Shown piece after piece: positions 1 through 9,940 of a DNA stretch of 64,000 nucleotides. The position numbers were made by a program, and so were the translations under genes. The DNA is taken from contig CM051032.1 in the NCBI GenBank assembly GCA_027627225.1, forward strand, positions 64,831,137 to 64,895,136. The letters are read 5' to 3'. Under the pieces are notes generated by a model. It saw nothing but the letters and a program-made list of their open reading frames with translations, ran no database searches and was not told where the DNA came from. Within the stretch, counting starts at the first letter, position 1, and every line of letters starts with the position of its first letter. Origin of the DNA: Congeria kusceri. Lineage: Eukaryota; Mollusca; Bivalvia; Myida; Dreissenidae.

Positions 1-1
1 G

Positions 2-97
2 ACCAGGGATGCTTTAGAAATTTCAAACAAAGTGCTTGAAAATAATGTCACTAAAAAAACGTGTACTGTTCGTGACATGTTTAAACATATGAAATGA
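2..97 (+). CDS. 3' end of an unidentified protein-coding gene (partial)
   Basis: Reading frame 2 is open from the window edge for 31 codons and stops with TGA at 95-97. It ends in CTVRDMFKHMK. The composition (Lys, Asn, Val, Thr, hydrophilic helix) looks like the C-terminal end of a real protein rather than repeat sequence, and AT-rich non-coding DNA follows. The gene would run into the window from the left and end tail to tail with the minus-strand SLF1-like gene. I do not recognise the family from 31 residues, and a chance open frame of this length is possible. Confidence 0.4.
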   Translation, partial: TRDALEISNKVLENNVTKKTCTVRDMFKHMK

Positions 98-735
98 ACA
101 TTTTCCATGAAGATTTAGCTGTATTCTAAATGAGTGTTCAACTGTAGGTTATATTAATTTTTTTCATTAGTTATGTTAAGCTATATGTTATATTACATGC
201 AAGTGCATGTATTTGCCATATGCTTAGTATAGTGTAATACTAATTGATATTTTATGTTTAAAACTATTGAGGAAGCTATATAATTCTATAAATGTACTTT
301 CTACATTGACCACATTATGTATACATGTATATTGTAAAAATGATAATATGAAGTGCATTAAATATTGTTATTGGGGATATATTATGTAAGAACCAATCAT
401 TCATTTATTTGTCTAAATCTGAACATCGTTTGAACTTTATTATAACTTTAATGCCGAACTTTTAGAATACATTAAAGCAGCAATTCAATTAAATGTTTGT
501 TCACAAATGTTTATGATTGTTTTTTATTGAATATATAAAAATATTAAATAATGTATGGTCTTTGTTTTCCAGAGTTGTGTAATACTGTTCAATGTAAAGA
601 GCGTATAAGATGGCTTGAGAGCGATATTTTGTAGAAGAACTATTATTTGAAATGAAATTCAACGTGATGGTAACCGTACAGACAAACAGCAAACTATCAT
701 GTATATTGCATCTTATATGAATATTTGTTCATGAT
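98..735. other. Probable 3' UTR and AT-rich spacer
   Basis: No open frame of note. If the gene ending at base 97 is real, its 3' UTR lies here; an ATTAAA hexamer at 357-362 is a possible poly(A) signal. Otherwise nothing recognisable is seen. Confidence 0.3.
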
Positions 736-982
736 AAGGCCCAAAAAAATCAATTGTGTGTTTCGGGCAAAGGTCTGAAAAAAGTTAGGTATGGTCGGGA
801 TTGAGTTGTTGTTTTTTTTACTTTTTTTTAAAGACACATTTTGGTCAAAAACTTTGAAAATTATCTAAAATCTGACAAATAAGGATTTCACAGAAACAAT
901 TGTCGCTTAAAACTTTAGGGTCGGGAGGTTTTCGCTAGGTAGGGTCGGGTTGTCGAAAACACAGAATTTTTTTTTTGGCCTC
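736..982. mobile_element. Short element with AAGGCC/GGCCT inverted ends (MITE-like)
   Basis: The left end AAGGCCCAAAAAAAT and the right end TTTTTTTTTTGGCCT are inverted copies. The interior carries GGTCGGGA-type motifs that recur near 19,345-19,400, so this is a dispersed non-coding family. No target duplication is clear. Confidence 0.4.
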
Positions 983-1170
983 AACATGAACTAGTGTCAA
1001 TTGTATTTTTAGTAAACATGCAAATAATGAGTAATTTTGTTTATTGAAAAAAAAAGAGGAACAATCAACTTGTTTACAGAGTTAGGTAACACATTTAAAG
1101 TTGTACACAACCAATATCTCTCACACCTAATGTTAATATTATTTCCATTAAAGTAAATTCTTTAGTGACC

Positions 1171-1692
1171 TTTTTAGCTCAGCTTAGGGTGAGCTTTTGT
1201 GGTCAGTGATTGTCCGTTGTCTGTCATCAACAATATACTTCAAAAATCTCCTCTGATACCACTTTGTGGAATTTAACCAACCTTGGTATGAATGTTCCAT
1301 GGGTGGTCCTCTATCAAAATACTTCAAATTATTTTAATTCTTTACAAAAACATGGCTGCCAAGGGACGGGCCTTTTTTCCTCATTGAAAACTTAAAAAAT
1401 CATCCTGTCAGAAACCAATGGTTGGATTTTGAAAAATTTCCCAGAATTGGTGGAGTAGTTTTCCTAATATGGCTTTACTGAAAACTTTGAACATTTTCTT
1501 TAACCACTAAAGTTTGAAATAATTTCACAAAAATGTTTCATGGGTAACTATCCACCAAATTCCTTCAAATTACAAAAATGACGCCATTTGTCAACTTTTA
1601 CTTCACCTTTGAACATGCTTTATAACTTTTCCAACCATGATCATTCATTTAACACAGGTGAGCGACTCAGGGCCATTTTGGCCCTCTTTGAA
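1171..1692 (-). mobile_element. Core-repeat element, GAGGGCC type, reverse orientation
   Basis: Read on the minus strand it opens with AAGAGGGCCAAAATGGCCCT and GAGTCGCTCACC, and it ends in AAAAGCTCACCC followed by GAGCTAAAAAGG. These are the termini seen in forward orientation at 47,746-49,372 and 59,758-62,058. The interior is a diverged core with no coding capacity; short open frames here are repeat shadows. Confidence 0.6.
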
Positions 1693-1855
1693 AATATCAT
1701 CTAACTCATTTAAGTTGCAGTGTAAGGTATCTAAAACACAGTACACGCCGTATCGTATATGATGATACTGCCAACTACATGCACATGGGTTTTGACCTGC
1801 CGGATATTTTGCTGTTTTTGCTGAATTAGCTTCACTTTGTTGTTGAAGGCTATTA

Positions 1856-2307
1856 CAGGGTTTCCAGCAGACTTGAAAAGTCAGGGAAATTATATTTTTT
1901 TAAGGTCAGTGAATTGTCAGAGAATTTCTAAAAAAGTAATTCAAATATCAAATTGCAAAAAGTCAGTGAAGTCAGGGAAAATTATGCATGAAGGTTAAAA
2001 CTAATACATTGTATACACATTTTGCAGGTTATGGTTATGGCAGTCTTCATGTATTTTGAGTTACTAAAATGTATTTGGGCTTATTGTTAGTCAGAAATAT
2101 ATGTCTTGAACAGTTTTTGTAAATGTCCTAGTGTGACTTAAATATGTTTTGTTCATGGACTTCACATCCTAAAGATTTGGACGGCTAAAAGGGGAGGACA
2201 AGGCCTTTGAAAATTGGTGGTTTCGGTCAGTGAAAAACTAGATTTAGTCGGGAAAAAGTCAGTGAAAAGTCAGGGAATTTGTTTTGCCCCATGTGCAGGC
2301 AACCCTG
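1856..2307. mobile_element. Non-autonomous DNA transposon, CAGGGTT termini
   Basis: The ends CAGGGTTTCCAGCAG and (inverted) CAGGGTTGCCTGCA form an imperfect terminal inverted repeat, continued inward by GTCAGGGAA and GTCAGTGAA motifs on both sides. Flanks are TATTA (left) and ATTTA (right), a possible degenerate 5-bp duplication. The end sequence is shared with the 1.37-kb element at 13,548-14,912. Confidence 0.6.
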
Positions 2308-2949
2308 ATTTACCAGAATGTTACAGCATGCCATTTTCGATTTTAATGCACAACCTCCTAAACTTCTGTTAGAAGATATAGATATTATCATATGGCAAAA
2401 ATATGAAATTAAAACAATATATACTTTGAATTCAATTTCAAAATTCGGTAAAATGCAAGCGAAACAAAAATTCAGAAAACTTTCAGGTGTATTCCGTGTA
2501 AGATCTGAGACCGTATATATTGTCATAATAGATTATATTCCTGTGCAAGAAGTATACAAAATGTATCCTTGTCTGCCAAAAGTCAAGGTCATCATTGAAG
2601 GTCAATACAAAAATCGTTTCCGATCCGTAACTTCTAAATGCATAGAAGGATTTCCATAACTCAAAGATGCGCCGCATGTACACTCATGCTTGTCGGTCAA
2701 AGATCAGGGTTAGACTTGAATGTTAATTTCCACTCCAGTAAACATGTATTCGTGCGAAGACGGATTTTCTTGTGACTGTCAATTGATATACCCCATGACC
2801 TACTAGCTGTTCTGTGAAAGGTCAGGGTCACAATAAAAAACCAAGTCCAAAATAGTTTCTTCAACGTCATTTAGAAATGCACCGGGACAATTTCTTGTAA
2901 TAACTACACCATATTGTTCCAATTGACTCACCGATGTATCAAATGCACT
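2308..2949. other. Non-coding, nothing recognised
   Basis: AT-rich sequence with weak repeat character (AGGTCA-type motifs near 2,580 and 2,815). The overlapping short frames on both strands at 2,227-2,683 have no recognisable protein signature. Confidence 0.3.
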
Positions 2950-3828
2950 AGCGGATCCAGGGGGATGAGGGGGGCACCTAAAACATCCGGATCATACATA
3001 TAAGGGCGTATATAAAACGGTAAAAACTGGATATGCTTTTTTTTCGCTCGCTCAATTTGTTAAAAGACACACATCAACTTCAGTAAAACATACCCGACCT
3101 AGCCCGCCCCCCCTACGATTTCTTACGTACACCGTAGTACTGGCGTCAAAGTTCATCGAAAACGATAAACTATAGATACTGGGTATATATACCTTTTTGT
3201 GGATGATATTGTTTTCTTTTCTAAATTCCCTATTTTATATAAACATGTCAGATGCAATACACCCGTGACCGTTGGCACATGATACCACAAAAAAAGACAT
3301 TAATATGTTTGGAATTATTAAGATTTAAAAACGAAATTCAAGTAAAATCAATGACTACTTTCGAGTATAAACAGCTTTGTCTCAATAAATAGTTTAGTTC
3401 TAAAAAAGACCATTACAATTCGGTAAATGAATAATACAAAAATTCTCAATGCGTGTGTGTTTGAATTTACTGACTTTTTACGTTTAAAGATGTTCAAGAT
3501 GTATATAACGATTAATATCATATACAATTAAATGGATAGGCACATCAAACAAGGGCAATTTACTGCCAAAGCAGGTGTATGACATACAGATGAACCAACA
3601 TGTCTTTCGAACATATGGTGAAGTATTAATTTATTCAGTGAAACAAAGTGCATCTGGTGATGATAATGATGATGATGCTGATGGTGGTGTGCAAAGAATT
3701 ATCCTATATATTTGATACGGATCTGTAGCTGATCACTGCAGACCCACATACAACATAACGGGGTTATAACTGCGCGATCAAAAGTTTACGCCCCTCCCCC
3801 CTAACCCTAAATCCTGGAACCGCCCCTG
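2950..3828. mobile_element. Non-autonomous DNA transposon with GCGGATCCAGG / CCTGGAACCGCCCCTG ends
   Basis: The left end GCGGATCCAGGGGGATGAGG and the inverted right end CAGGGGCGGTTCCAGG form a degraded terminal inverted repeat. Ends of the type CAGGGGCGGATCCAGG occur in hAT-like elements of many animals (from memory). About 0.88 kb, no transposase remnant; a GATGATGAT microsatellite lies at 3,657-3,690. Confidence 0.5.
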
Positions 3829-4429
3829 AGATGTATACATGGGCATTGCGTGTTTGTGACAGGTCAAGGTGACCACATGAAAGAAAAATAGAACCATTGG
3901 GTGTTCAGATAGATATGAAAATCTACAAACGTTACAACGGTTAATTTTCTCCTACAGAATAGACGTCGCTGTTGGATTTCAATAATGCAAGCACCGTAAT
4001 ATTTAAAAGCCAAACAAGTGTGAATTCATATTTCTAAAGTACTGAAAGTGGATGTTTTCTCGCTCAACATGTTCTTCTGTGTCAAAGCAACATTACCGAA
4101 AACGTCATTATCCGTGTCACAGTAGTATATGCAGGTATTAATCACCTTTAGTGAAAGATCTTGTTTTTCTAGCCAAGTTAATTAGAACAAGGTACATTTA
4201 CCTTCGTCATTAATAACAAGGTTTCATATATTTAGAAACACCGAATGGGCATGTTGTACTCCTATATATACGAGGTTGGTATACGATTCTGTCCATACAA
4301 AAAAAGGATACCAGTAAAACTGATGGATGCTCCCCAATGCGCTTTGTCAAGCAATATAAATGCAATGAGAAGGGCAAAGATATTAAAATGACTAAAAAGC
4401 AATAGAAATAGAAATGTGTACTATATTTC
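3829..4429. other. Non-coding, nothing recognised
   Basis: AT-rich intergenic sequence. The right part already resembles the diverged edge of the following tandem repeat. Confidence 0.3.
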
Positions 4430-5618
4430 AGAAATCCCATAAGTCGAAAAGTCATTGAAGTGGAACATCCTGCTAATATGAACACCCCCTCTTGGCAAAG
4501 CGCTTCCCATAAAAGTTTATTGAAATCAGGCCAGTAGTTACTGAGAAATAGCCCGGACAAGAATTTATGCAGTATATACTAATTTCAGAAATTTTCAGAG
4601 TCCCATAACTCTGAGACAAATCATTGAAGTGGAACGTCCTGGTAGTATGCACACCTCCTCTTGGTAATGAAGCTTCCCATAAATTTTTGTTGAATTCCAG
4701 CAAGTAGTTGCTGAGAAATAGCACGGACATGAAAGTGAAGAATTGTTCACTATATGCTGATTTCAGAAACTTCAAAGCCCCATAACTCTAAAAAAATAGC
4801 CCGGACAAGAAAGTGAACAATTGTGCACTATATACTGATTTAAGAAATCTTCAAAGTCCCATAACTCTAAAAAATCATTGAAGTGGAAAGTCCTGGTAGT
4901 TTGCACACCTCCTCTTAGTAATGAAGCTTCCCATGAAGTTTCGTTGAATTTCAGCTAGTAGTTGCTGAGAAATAGCGCTGACAAGACAGTCAAGAATTGT
5001 GCACTATATACTGGTTTCAGAAATCTTCAAAGTCCCATAACTCTAAGAAAAATTGTTAAAGCTGAACGTCTTGGTTAGATGCACACGTCCTCTTGGTAAT
5101 GGAGATTCCCATGAAGTTTCGTTGAATTCGGACCAGAAGTTGCTGAGAAATACTCCGGACATGAAAGTCGAGAATTGTGCACTATATACTAATTTCAGAA
5201 GTCCCATAACTCTGAGAAAAATAACTGAAGCGGAACGTCCTGGTAATATGCACACCTCCTCTTGGTAATGAAGCTTCCCATGAAGTTTCGTTGAAATCCG
5301 GCCAGTAGCTGCTGAGAAATACTCCGGACAAGAACGTGTGACGGAAGGACGGACGGACGAAGCGGCGACTATATGCTCCCCCGAAATATTTTGGGGAGCA
5401 TAAAAATAGTCCCGTAACTCTGAGAAAAATCACTGAAGCAGAACGTCCTGGTAATATGCACACCTCCTCTTGGTAATGAAGCTTCCCATGAAGCTTCGTT
5501 GAAATCTGACCAGTAGTTGCTGAGAAATACTTCGGACAAGAAAGTGTGATGGAAGGACGGACGGACGGACAAATCGGCGACTAATGCTCCCCGAAATTTT
5601 TCGGAGAGCATAAAAATA
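4430..5618. repeat. Tandem core repeats (about 170-180 bp units) ending in two GGGGAGCAT hairpin termini
   Basis: Units carrying CCCATAACTCT, TGGAACGTCCTGG, CACCTCCTCTTGG and TTGCTGAGAAAT recur about seven times. Two successive right ends, 5,335-5,408 and 5,546-5,618, carry GGACGGACGGAC and a hairpin made of ATGCTCCCC and its complement, then AGCATAAAAATAG. The minus-strand open frames of 70-116 codons across this block are the same repeat read through and should not be called genes. Confidence 0.65.
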
Positions 5619-5971
5619 GCTCAGAATCCACCGATTACGTCTAATTATTTGGACCAGGGCATGTTTAATCATATGTCTCCAATGGCGTTTTAACATATGT
5701 GAGCTGTTTTTATCGATCAATCATTGTACGTTGTTCGTTGTTTATAAACCCATTTAATTAAATATTCGCGATACCACTTAAATTTCATGTATTGCAAATG
5801 TCTTCGCAAAACAGTTCGTGTTGCCAGTTATCTAACACGAATATTATCACGAGAATTGTCTGACAACGCAAATCTTATCTAGTTAATATTCACGATACCA
5901 CTTAATTTTCATGTATTTCAAATGTATTCACAAACCAATTTGTGTTGCCAATTATCTAACACGAATATTAT

Positions 5972-6118
5972 AATAGTAGGGTGATGTATGAGGGGCACTT
6001 ATACTGCCTTACTATATGAGCTAGCTTTTATAGCGACGCGGTAGAGCGTTTGCCTAGGAACCGGGAGGTCCCGGGTTCGATTCCCATTGTGGCTTGGGAT
6101 TTTTTCAACTGGGTTACA
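5972..6118 (+). repeat. 5' LTR of the TRIM, containing a tRNA-like sequence
   Basis: Contains TAGCGACGCGGTAGAGCG, like a tRNA D arm/A box, and CCGGGTTCGATTCCC, a near-consensus B box and T arm. The first bases read AATAGTAGGG where the 3' LTR has TGTAGTAGGG, so the 5' terminal TG appears mutated. Confidence 0.7.
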
Positions 6119-6119
6119 T

Positions 6120-6132
6120 TGGCGCCCCAACG
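6120..6132 (+). promoter_or_regulatory. Candidate primer-binding site (tRNA-Lys type)
   Basis: TGGCGCCCCAACG begins one base after the 5' LTR. The tRNA-Lys primer site of many LTR elements begins TGGCGCCCAACG; here there is one extra C, an early mismatch that would weaken priming. Confidence 0.55.
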
Positions 6133-6221
6133 TAAAATAACCCGCTGTGGTCAGTACGACATCCCACAGATGTCAAGGTAGAAGGAAATTCGTGGAGGAT
6201 TTCATACATGGAGGGAGAGTA

Positions 6222-6369
6222 TGTAGTAGGGTGATGTATGAGGGACACTTATACTGCCTTGCTATACGAAGCTAGCTTTTATAGCGACGCGGTAGAGTGT
6301 TTGCCTACGAACCGGGAGGTCCCGGGTTCGATTCCCATTGTGGCTTGGGATTTTTTCAGCTGGGTTACA
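6222..6369 (+). repeat. 3' LTR of the TRIM
   Basis: Near-identical to the 5' LTR, including the tRNA-like A-box and B-box segment. Starts TGTAGTAGGG and ends GGGTTACA (TG...CA). Preceded by the polypurine tract at 6,210-6,221 and followed by TTAT. Confidence 0.7.
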
Positions 6370-6445
6370 TTATCATGATTATTATCTTACAACGCAAATT
6401 GTAACTAGTTAATATTTGTGATACCACATACGTTTTGATAAACTG

Positions 6446-6897
6446 AAATTCTGATGTCAAATCTGGGCAGTTTCAGGTCTGTTTTTTCATTAAGCAAATA
6501 AATATCTTACGTCGAACAAATTCGCAAACGCTATTAAGATATAAGATAAATAACACAACAAATAAAAGGTAACACGAAAATTTTCGCGAACATTTAGTAG
6601 TTATCGTATGGCAGTTCTATGCCACCATATAACTCAAAAGGACGAAACAAATCAATTAAGGTTGTCTTTGTTAGTACAAGTAGAATAAATGAGGTTGTCT
6701 GCTTTAATTTGATGTCAATATTCATACATGACATAACTATGAAGAAAATTATTTACCCCTGGTGAGTGGCAAAGTTTTACCCAAGGGGCATAATTTGAAC
6801 AGTCGTGGTCAAGGTCCTCTAGATAATTGTTCTCTGCCAAATATCTAAGCATTAGTACTTGCAGTTTGGGAGAAAGTTTTGAAGTTTTCATTATATA
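6446..6897. other. Non-coding; right part is a core-repeat element fragment
   Basis: From about 6,755 the phrases CAAGGGGCATAATTTGAACA and TTGCAGTTTGGG match the core repeat of the GAGGGCC family. The mariner at 6,898 is inserted in it. The left part is unremarkable. Confidence 0.4.
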
Positions 6898-7895
6898 CGA
6901 GGACTGTTCATTTAATACCCGGACAACCGCTATATCATAAAAAGGTATGGGTGTATAATAATGAAAAACGACTGCAATAAATGCACATCAGTTCTATATT
7001 CACATAGATTTCAACATGATACGACCAATGGTTCACAAATAAAGAACAGTTGATCATGTACATGTAACTAGGGTCGGCCCAGGTCGACGTAAAAATATTA
7101 TGACGTTACTCAACTCAAAACGTCACTCTTTCTCGAAGTGTCGGCCAGACGCCACCACGCACTTCTCACGTATATGCACCCATGAGGTGAAATATTGTGA
7201 AACCACTGCCTATAATAAGAAGCAATATTTTTCTAGTAGTTACATGTATTCTACGATCAACGTCCAACAATTCTTTCACTAACGGCAATTTTAGACCTCT
7301 GATGTTCGTCTGGCCAAGTCTCGGTTCACTATGTGTTCATTGTCTGCCACCTTGAAAACGTTTATATCATGTATAAACAGTTGCTCGCTTAACCAAGGAT
7401 TCCCCGAAAGACTTCTCTAAAAGATTTATCATTTGCAATGGCGTATGTCCAGTACTTTCACAAAGCTGTATTATAACACGTTGTTTTTTTATTATTTATA
7501 TTTCACAATCCATGGCAAACACACAAACGCAAACATTGTTACTTAACACTATGCACGTGCAATAGAGATGTGTTAACGATGTCAATGCTTGTGTATGTAA
7601 TGACGTCGATGTAAGTGTAACATCATCCGAAGTTTGTTCCGCTTAAAACTGACACAATTCCAGATTTCTTTAAGAGAAAACATGTTACTGTTGACCAAAA
7701 AAATGGCGTGGGCCGGTTAGGCCGTCTATGGGTTACTATAGTTACCATAATTTCTGATCTTTTGCGTGGATACTTTCCATCTTTTGTCAATCAATAAATT
7801 AAAAATGTAATACCTTTTATACCAAATTTTATTACAATTGGATAACTCAATCAAATGCTATAGCCGAAATTCGGGTATTAAATGAACAGCCCACG
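6898..7895 (-). mobile_element. Degenerate mariner-like transposon
   Basis: The ends CGAGGACTGTTCATTTAATA and (inverted) CGTGGGCTGTTCATTTAATA match at 18 of 20 positions and are flanked by TA on both sides, as expected for Tc1/mariner. The length, 998 bp, is slightly short for mariner (about 1.3 kb). The interior keeps a recognisable N-terminal transposase fragment on the minus strand, so this copy is a fossil of an autonomous element. Confidence 0.75.
7243..7462 (-). pseudogene. Mariner transposase N-terminal fragment (broken)
   Basis: The minus strand reads through helix-turn-helix-like sequence including LLEKSFGESLVKRATVYT, a stop, then YKRFQGGR, another stop, then EPRLGQT and VKELLDVDRRI. 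This is the usual order of mariner transposase: a helix-turn-helix ending in a W/YKRFKxGR motif, then a D-P-R-x-G-R-P-like linker. At least two in-frame TGA codons make it non-functional. The catalytic DD34D part was not found. Confidence 0.65.
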
Positions 7896-8106
7896 TACAT
7901 ACATGTATAGAGTAAATCTGAGTTCTCAACGGAATTTAATTCTTTAAACATCATTGAAAGAACTTCATGCGAGGAACACCCCTACCAAGTTATTTCAACT
8001 TTGGCCCAGTTGTTTGTTAGGAGTTTTTTTTTTAGTGAAATGATGACGACGGACGACGGACAGAGCCTGGTCACAATAGCTCTTTCTGTGCACTTCATGT
8101 TCAGGT
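7896..8106. other. Continuation and right end of the core-repeat element around the mariner
   Basis: GACGACGGACGACGGAC at 8,043 and GTTCAGGTGAGCTAAAAC at 8,099-8,116 are the usual right-end motifs of the GAGGGCC element family. Confidence 0.5.
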
Positions 8107-8236
8107 GAGCTAAAACATGATCACCAATAGGTCAGTTAAACAGTTTGAGCTAAAACATGATCACCAATAGGTCAGTTAAACAGTTTGAGCTAAAACATGA
8201 TCACCAATAGGTCAGTTCAACAGTTTGAGCTAAAAC
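8107..8236. repeat. 40-bp tandem repeat, just over three copies
   Basis: The unit GAGCTAAAACATGATCACCA plus 20 bp starts at 8,107, 8,147 and 8,187, with a partial fourth at 8,227. It overlaps the GTGAGCTAAAA terminus, so it probably arose by duplication of an element end. Confidence 0.85.
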
Positions 8237-8608
8237 AAACACTACTGCTTTCTGCAGATAAAACACAGTTTTAATTGTATGTGGTTACAAAAAAGGGTAC
8301 GCCATACGACTATGTGGAAAACATCACAATGTCAACTTGTCTATATGAAAGTAAATGGGTACATGACAATATAATGTCTTTATCTTGCCCCACAGAAACA
8401 TAGGTGATATACTAGTTAACACTTCATGAAAATTGTGTATATGAAGTAAAACTTAAAATCCCAGTACCGAGAAGAAATGGTTTAGTATGCAAATAATCGT
8501 AAAATTAACTACTAGTAACTACTAGAGAATTGCAAAATAACTCATCTACACCTTATTCTTACTTCAATGTGACTTGGTGTTCATGGTTGTAACTAAAAAC
8601 AATTAAAA
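8237..8608. other. Non-coding, nothing recognised
   Basis: AT-rich spacer between two repeats; no motif seen. Confidence 0.3.
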
Positions 8609-9322
8609 ACAAGAGGGCCACTATGGCCCTAGGTCGCTCGCCTGATATCTATGTATGAAGGTTCATTAAAATATTTCAAAAGGTTTTCAAGTTATTGAGC
8701 GAAAACGTTTTTTCTATTTTTAGTAACAGTGACCTTGACCTTGACCCCACCCACCACTTACGTAAAGCAAGGTCTCGATATAAGGTATCTACGTATGAAG
8801 TTTCATTAAAATATTTCAATGCGTTCTTAAGTTATTGAGCGTAAACCGTTTTTCTACTTTTAATAACAGTGACCTTGACCCCACCCACCCCATAAGCAAA
8901 CACAAGTGAGGTCTCAATATAAGATATGTGTATTAAGTTTCATTAAAATATCGCAATGCTTTCTCAAGTTATTGAGCGAAAACCGTTTTTCTATTTCCAG
9001 TAACAGTGACCTTGACCCCACCCACACCATATGCAATCCCAAGCAATGTCTTGATATAAGGTACTTATGTAATAAGTTTCATCAAAATAGCTAAATGCGT
9101 TCTCAAAATATTTAGCGGAAACCATTTTTCTATATTTAATAACGGCTACCTTGACCCCACCCACCCCATATGCAATCCCAATCCAGGTCTCATAATATTG
9201 TATTTATGTATTAAGTTTCATTAAAATATCTCAATGCGTTCTCAAGATATTGAGCGGAAACCGGTTTTTTTTTTTTTTAGTAACAGTGACCTTAACCCCT
9301 CATATGCAATCCCATGCGAGGT
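8609..9322 (+). repeat. ACAAGAGGGCC left end plus about 140-bp core repeats
   Basis: Opens with AACAAGAGGGCCACTATGG then CCCTAGGTCGCTCGCC. It then repeats a core with GTTTCATTAAAATAT, TCAAGTTATTGAGCG, AACCGTTTTTCTA and CAGTGACCTTGACCCCACCC about five times. The retrotransposon sequence interrupts the last unit near 9,320. The same core recurs at 16,140, 38,440, 59,790 and 60,710. Confidence 0.7.
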
Positions 9323-9339
9323 GTCAAGTCGTCCCGTGT

Positions 9340-9640
9340 TCCGCCTCAGCACATGCAACAGAAACCAAAATGCCGTAACAGTGGGGGAATATTTCCACAC
9401 AAAGATCGCTGCCCAGCGTTCGGCGAGCAATGCAACTATTGCCACAAAAAAACCACTTCGTATCTGTGTGCAGAAAACGTGCAAAACAAATGCAGGGTAT
9501 TGAATCAGAAATCGGTGAAAAGACCGGAATCAGTGCTTCCAGGACAGAACCACAGGAACAATGTGTGAAACCCCAGGAATATGATGTTTCGTTTGGAGTG
9601 CAACCCGATAGAAGAAAGGTGCCAAAGAAAACACTGTAGA
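9340..9640 (+). pseudogene. Gag nucleocapsid (zinc-knuckle) remnant
   Basis: One frame reads CRNSGGIFPHKDRCPAFGEQ and continues into C-x2-C, then the frame shifts at the A-run 9,446-9,452 and continues as KKNHFVSVCRKRAKQ. Together these resemble the two zinc-binding knuckles of Mag-type Gag proteins. The second Cys of the first knuckle is Ser here. The shift at the A-run is more likely decay than programmed frameshifting, given the many other breaks. Confidence 0.7.
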
Positions 9641-9940
9641 ATAAATGGTGTGAGTGTGGATGTATTAATTGACAGTGGGTCTTCATTAAACATTGTCAGT
9701 GAAAATGTGCTCCAAAAAATGGAAAAGCAGCCAAAGCTCGAGAAAACAAAAACGAAAGCGTTTGCGTTTGGACACAAAACACCACTTCCTTTCAAAGGTA
9801 AAGGTAATTTGTTGGTGGAAACAGACACACAATTTTTAACAAGAGAATTCTATGTTGTAGCTGGAAACAATGAAACTCTGATAAGCTACGAGTTGTCAGT
9901 TGATCTTGGAATTTTGCCTACATACTGTCCAGCGAAATGA
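9581..9940 (+). pseudogene. Aspartic protease region of pol
   Basis: A 119-codon open frame contains VDVLIDSGSSLNIVSENV, the D-S/T-G active-site motif with hydrophobic lead-in typical of retroelement aspartic proteases. It continues to a second conserved stretch, LSVDLGILPTYCPAK, then stops. The next pol segment is in another frame beginning at about 9,900, so a small indel separates protease from RT. Confidence 0.75.

Larger units (their letters stand above)
5972..6369 (+). mobile_element. Terminal-repeat retrotransposon in miniature (TRIM) with tRNA-like LTRs
   Basis: Two direct repeats of 147-148 bp flank a 103-bp interior with no coding capacity. The first repeat ends in GGGTTACA and, one base on, TGGCGCCCCAACG resembles a tRNA-Lys primer-binding site. 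The second repeat begins TGTAGTAGGG right after the purine tract GGAGGGAGAG. TTAT flanks both sides. The neighbouring uninserted duplicate reads AATATTATCACG, so a 4-bp TTAT target duplication is supported inside the window. It must be mobilised by another element's enzymes. The alternative, two tRNA-derived SINEs in tandem, explains the PBS, PPT and TSD less well. Confidence 0.75.
5768..6445. repeat. About 120-bp tandem duplication that received the retrotransposon insertion
   Basis: GATACCACTTAA and CTAACACGAATATTAT recur: an intact copy at 5,768-5,889 and a second copy split by the element at 5,972-6,369. A third partial unit begins near 6,417. The intact copy shows what the insertion site looked like before insertion. 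Confidence 0.7.

Noticed and set aside
4210..5720. Series of minus-strand frames of 70-116 codons with similar sequences (SQSYGT, NETSWEASLPRGGV)
   Set aside because: They are one non-coding core repeat translated several times; the frame changes between units and no domain is present.
6030..6100. Functional tRNA gene
   Set aside because: It has A- and B-box similarity but the acceptor stem does not pair and it lies inside a repeated LTR; better called tRNA-like.
9446..9452. Programmed frameshift site in the gag-like region
   Set aside because: The A-run is where the frame changes, but several other breaks in the element show general decay.
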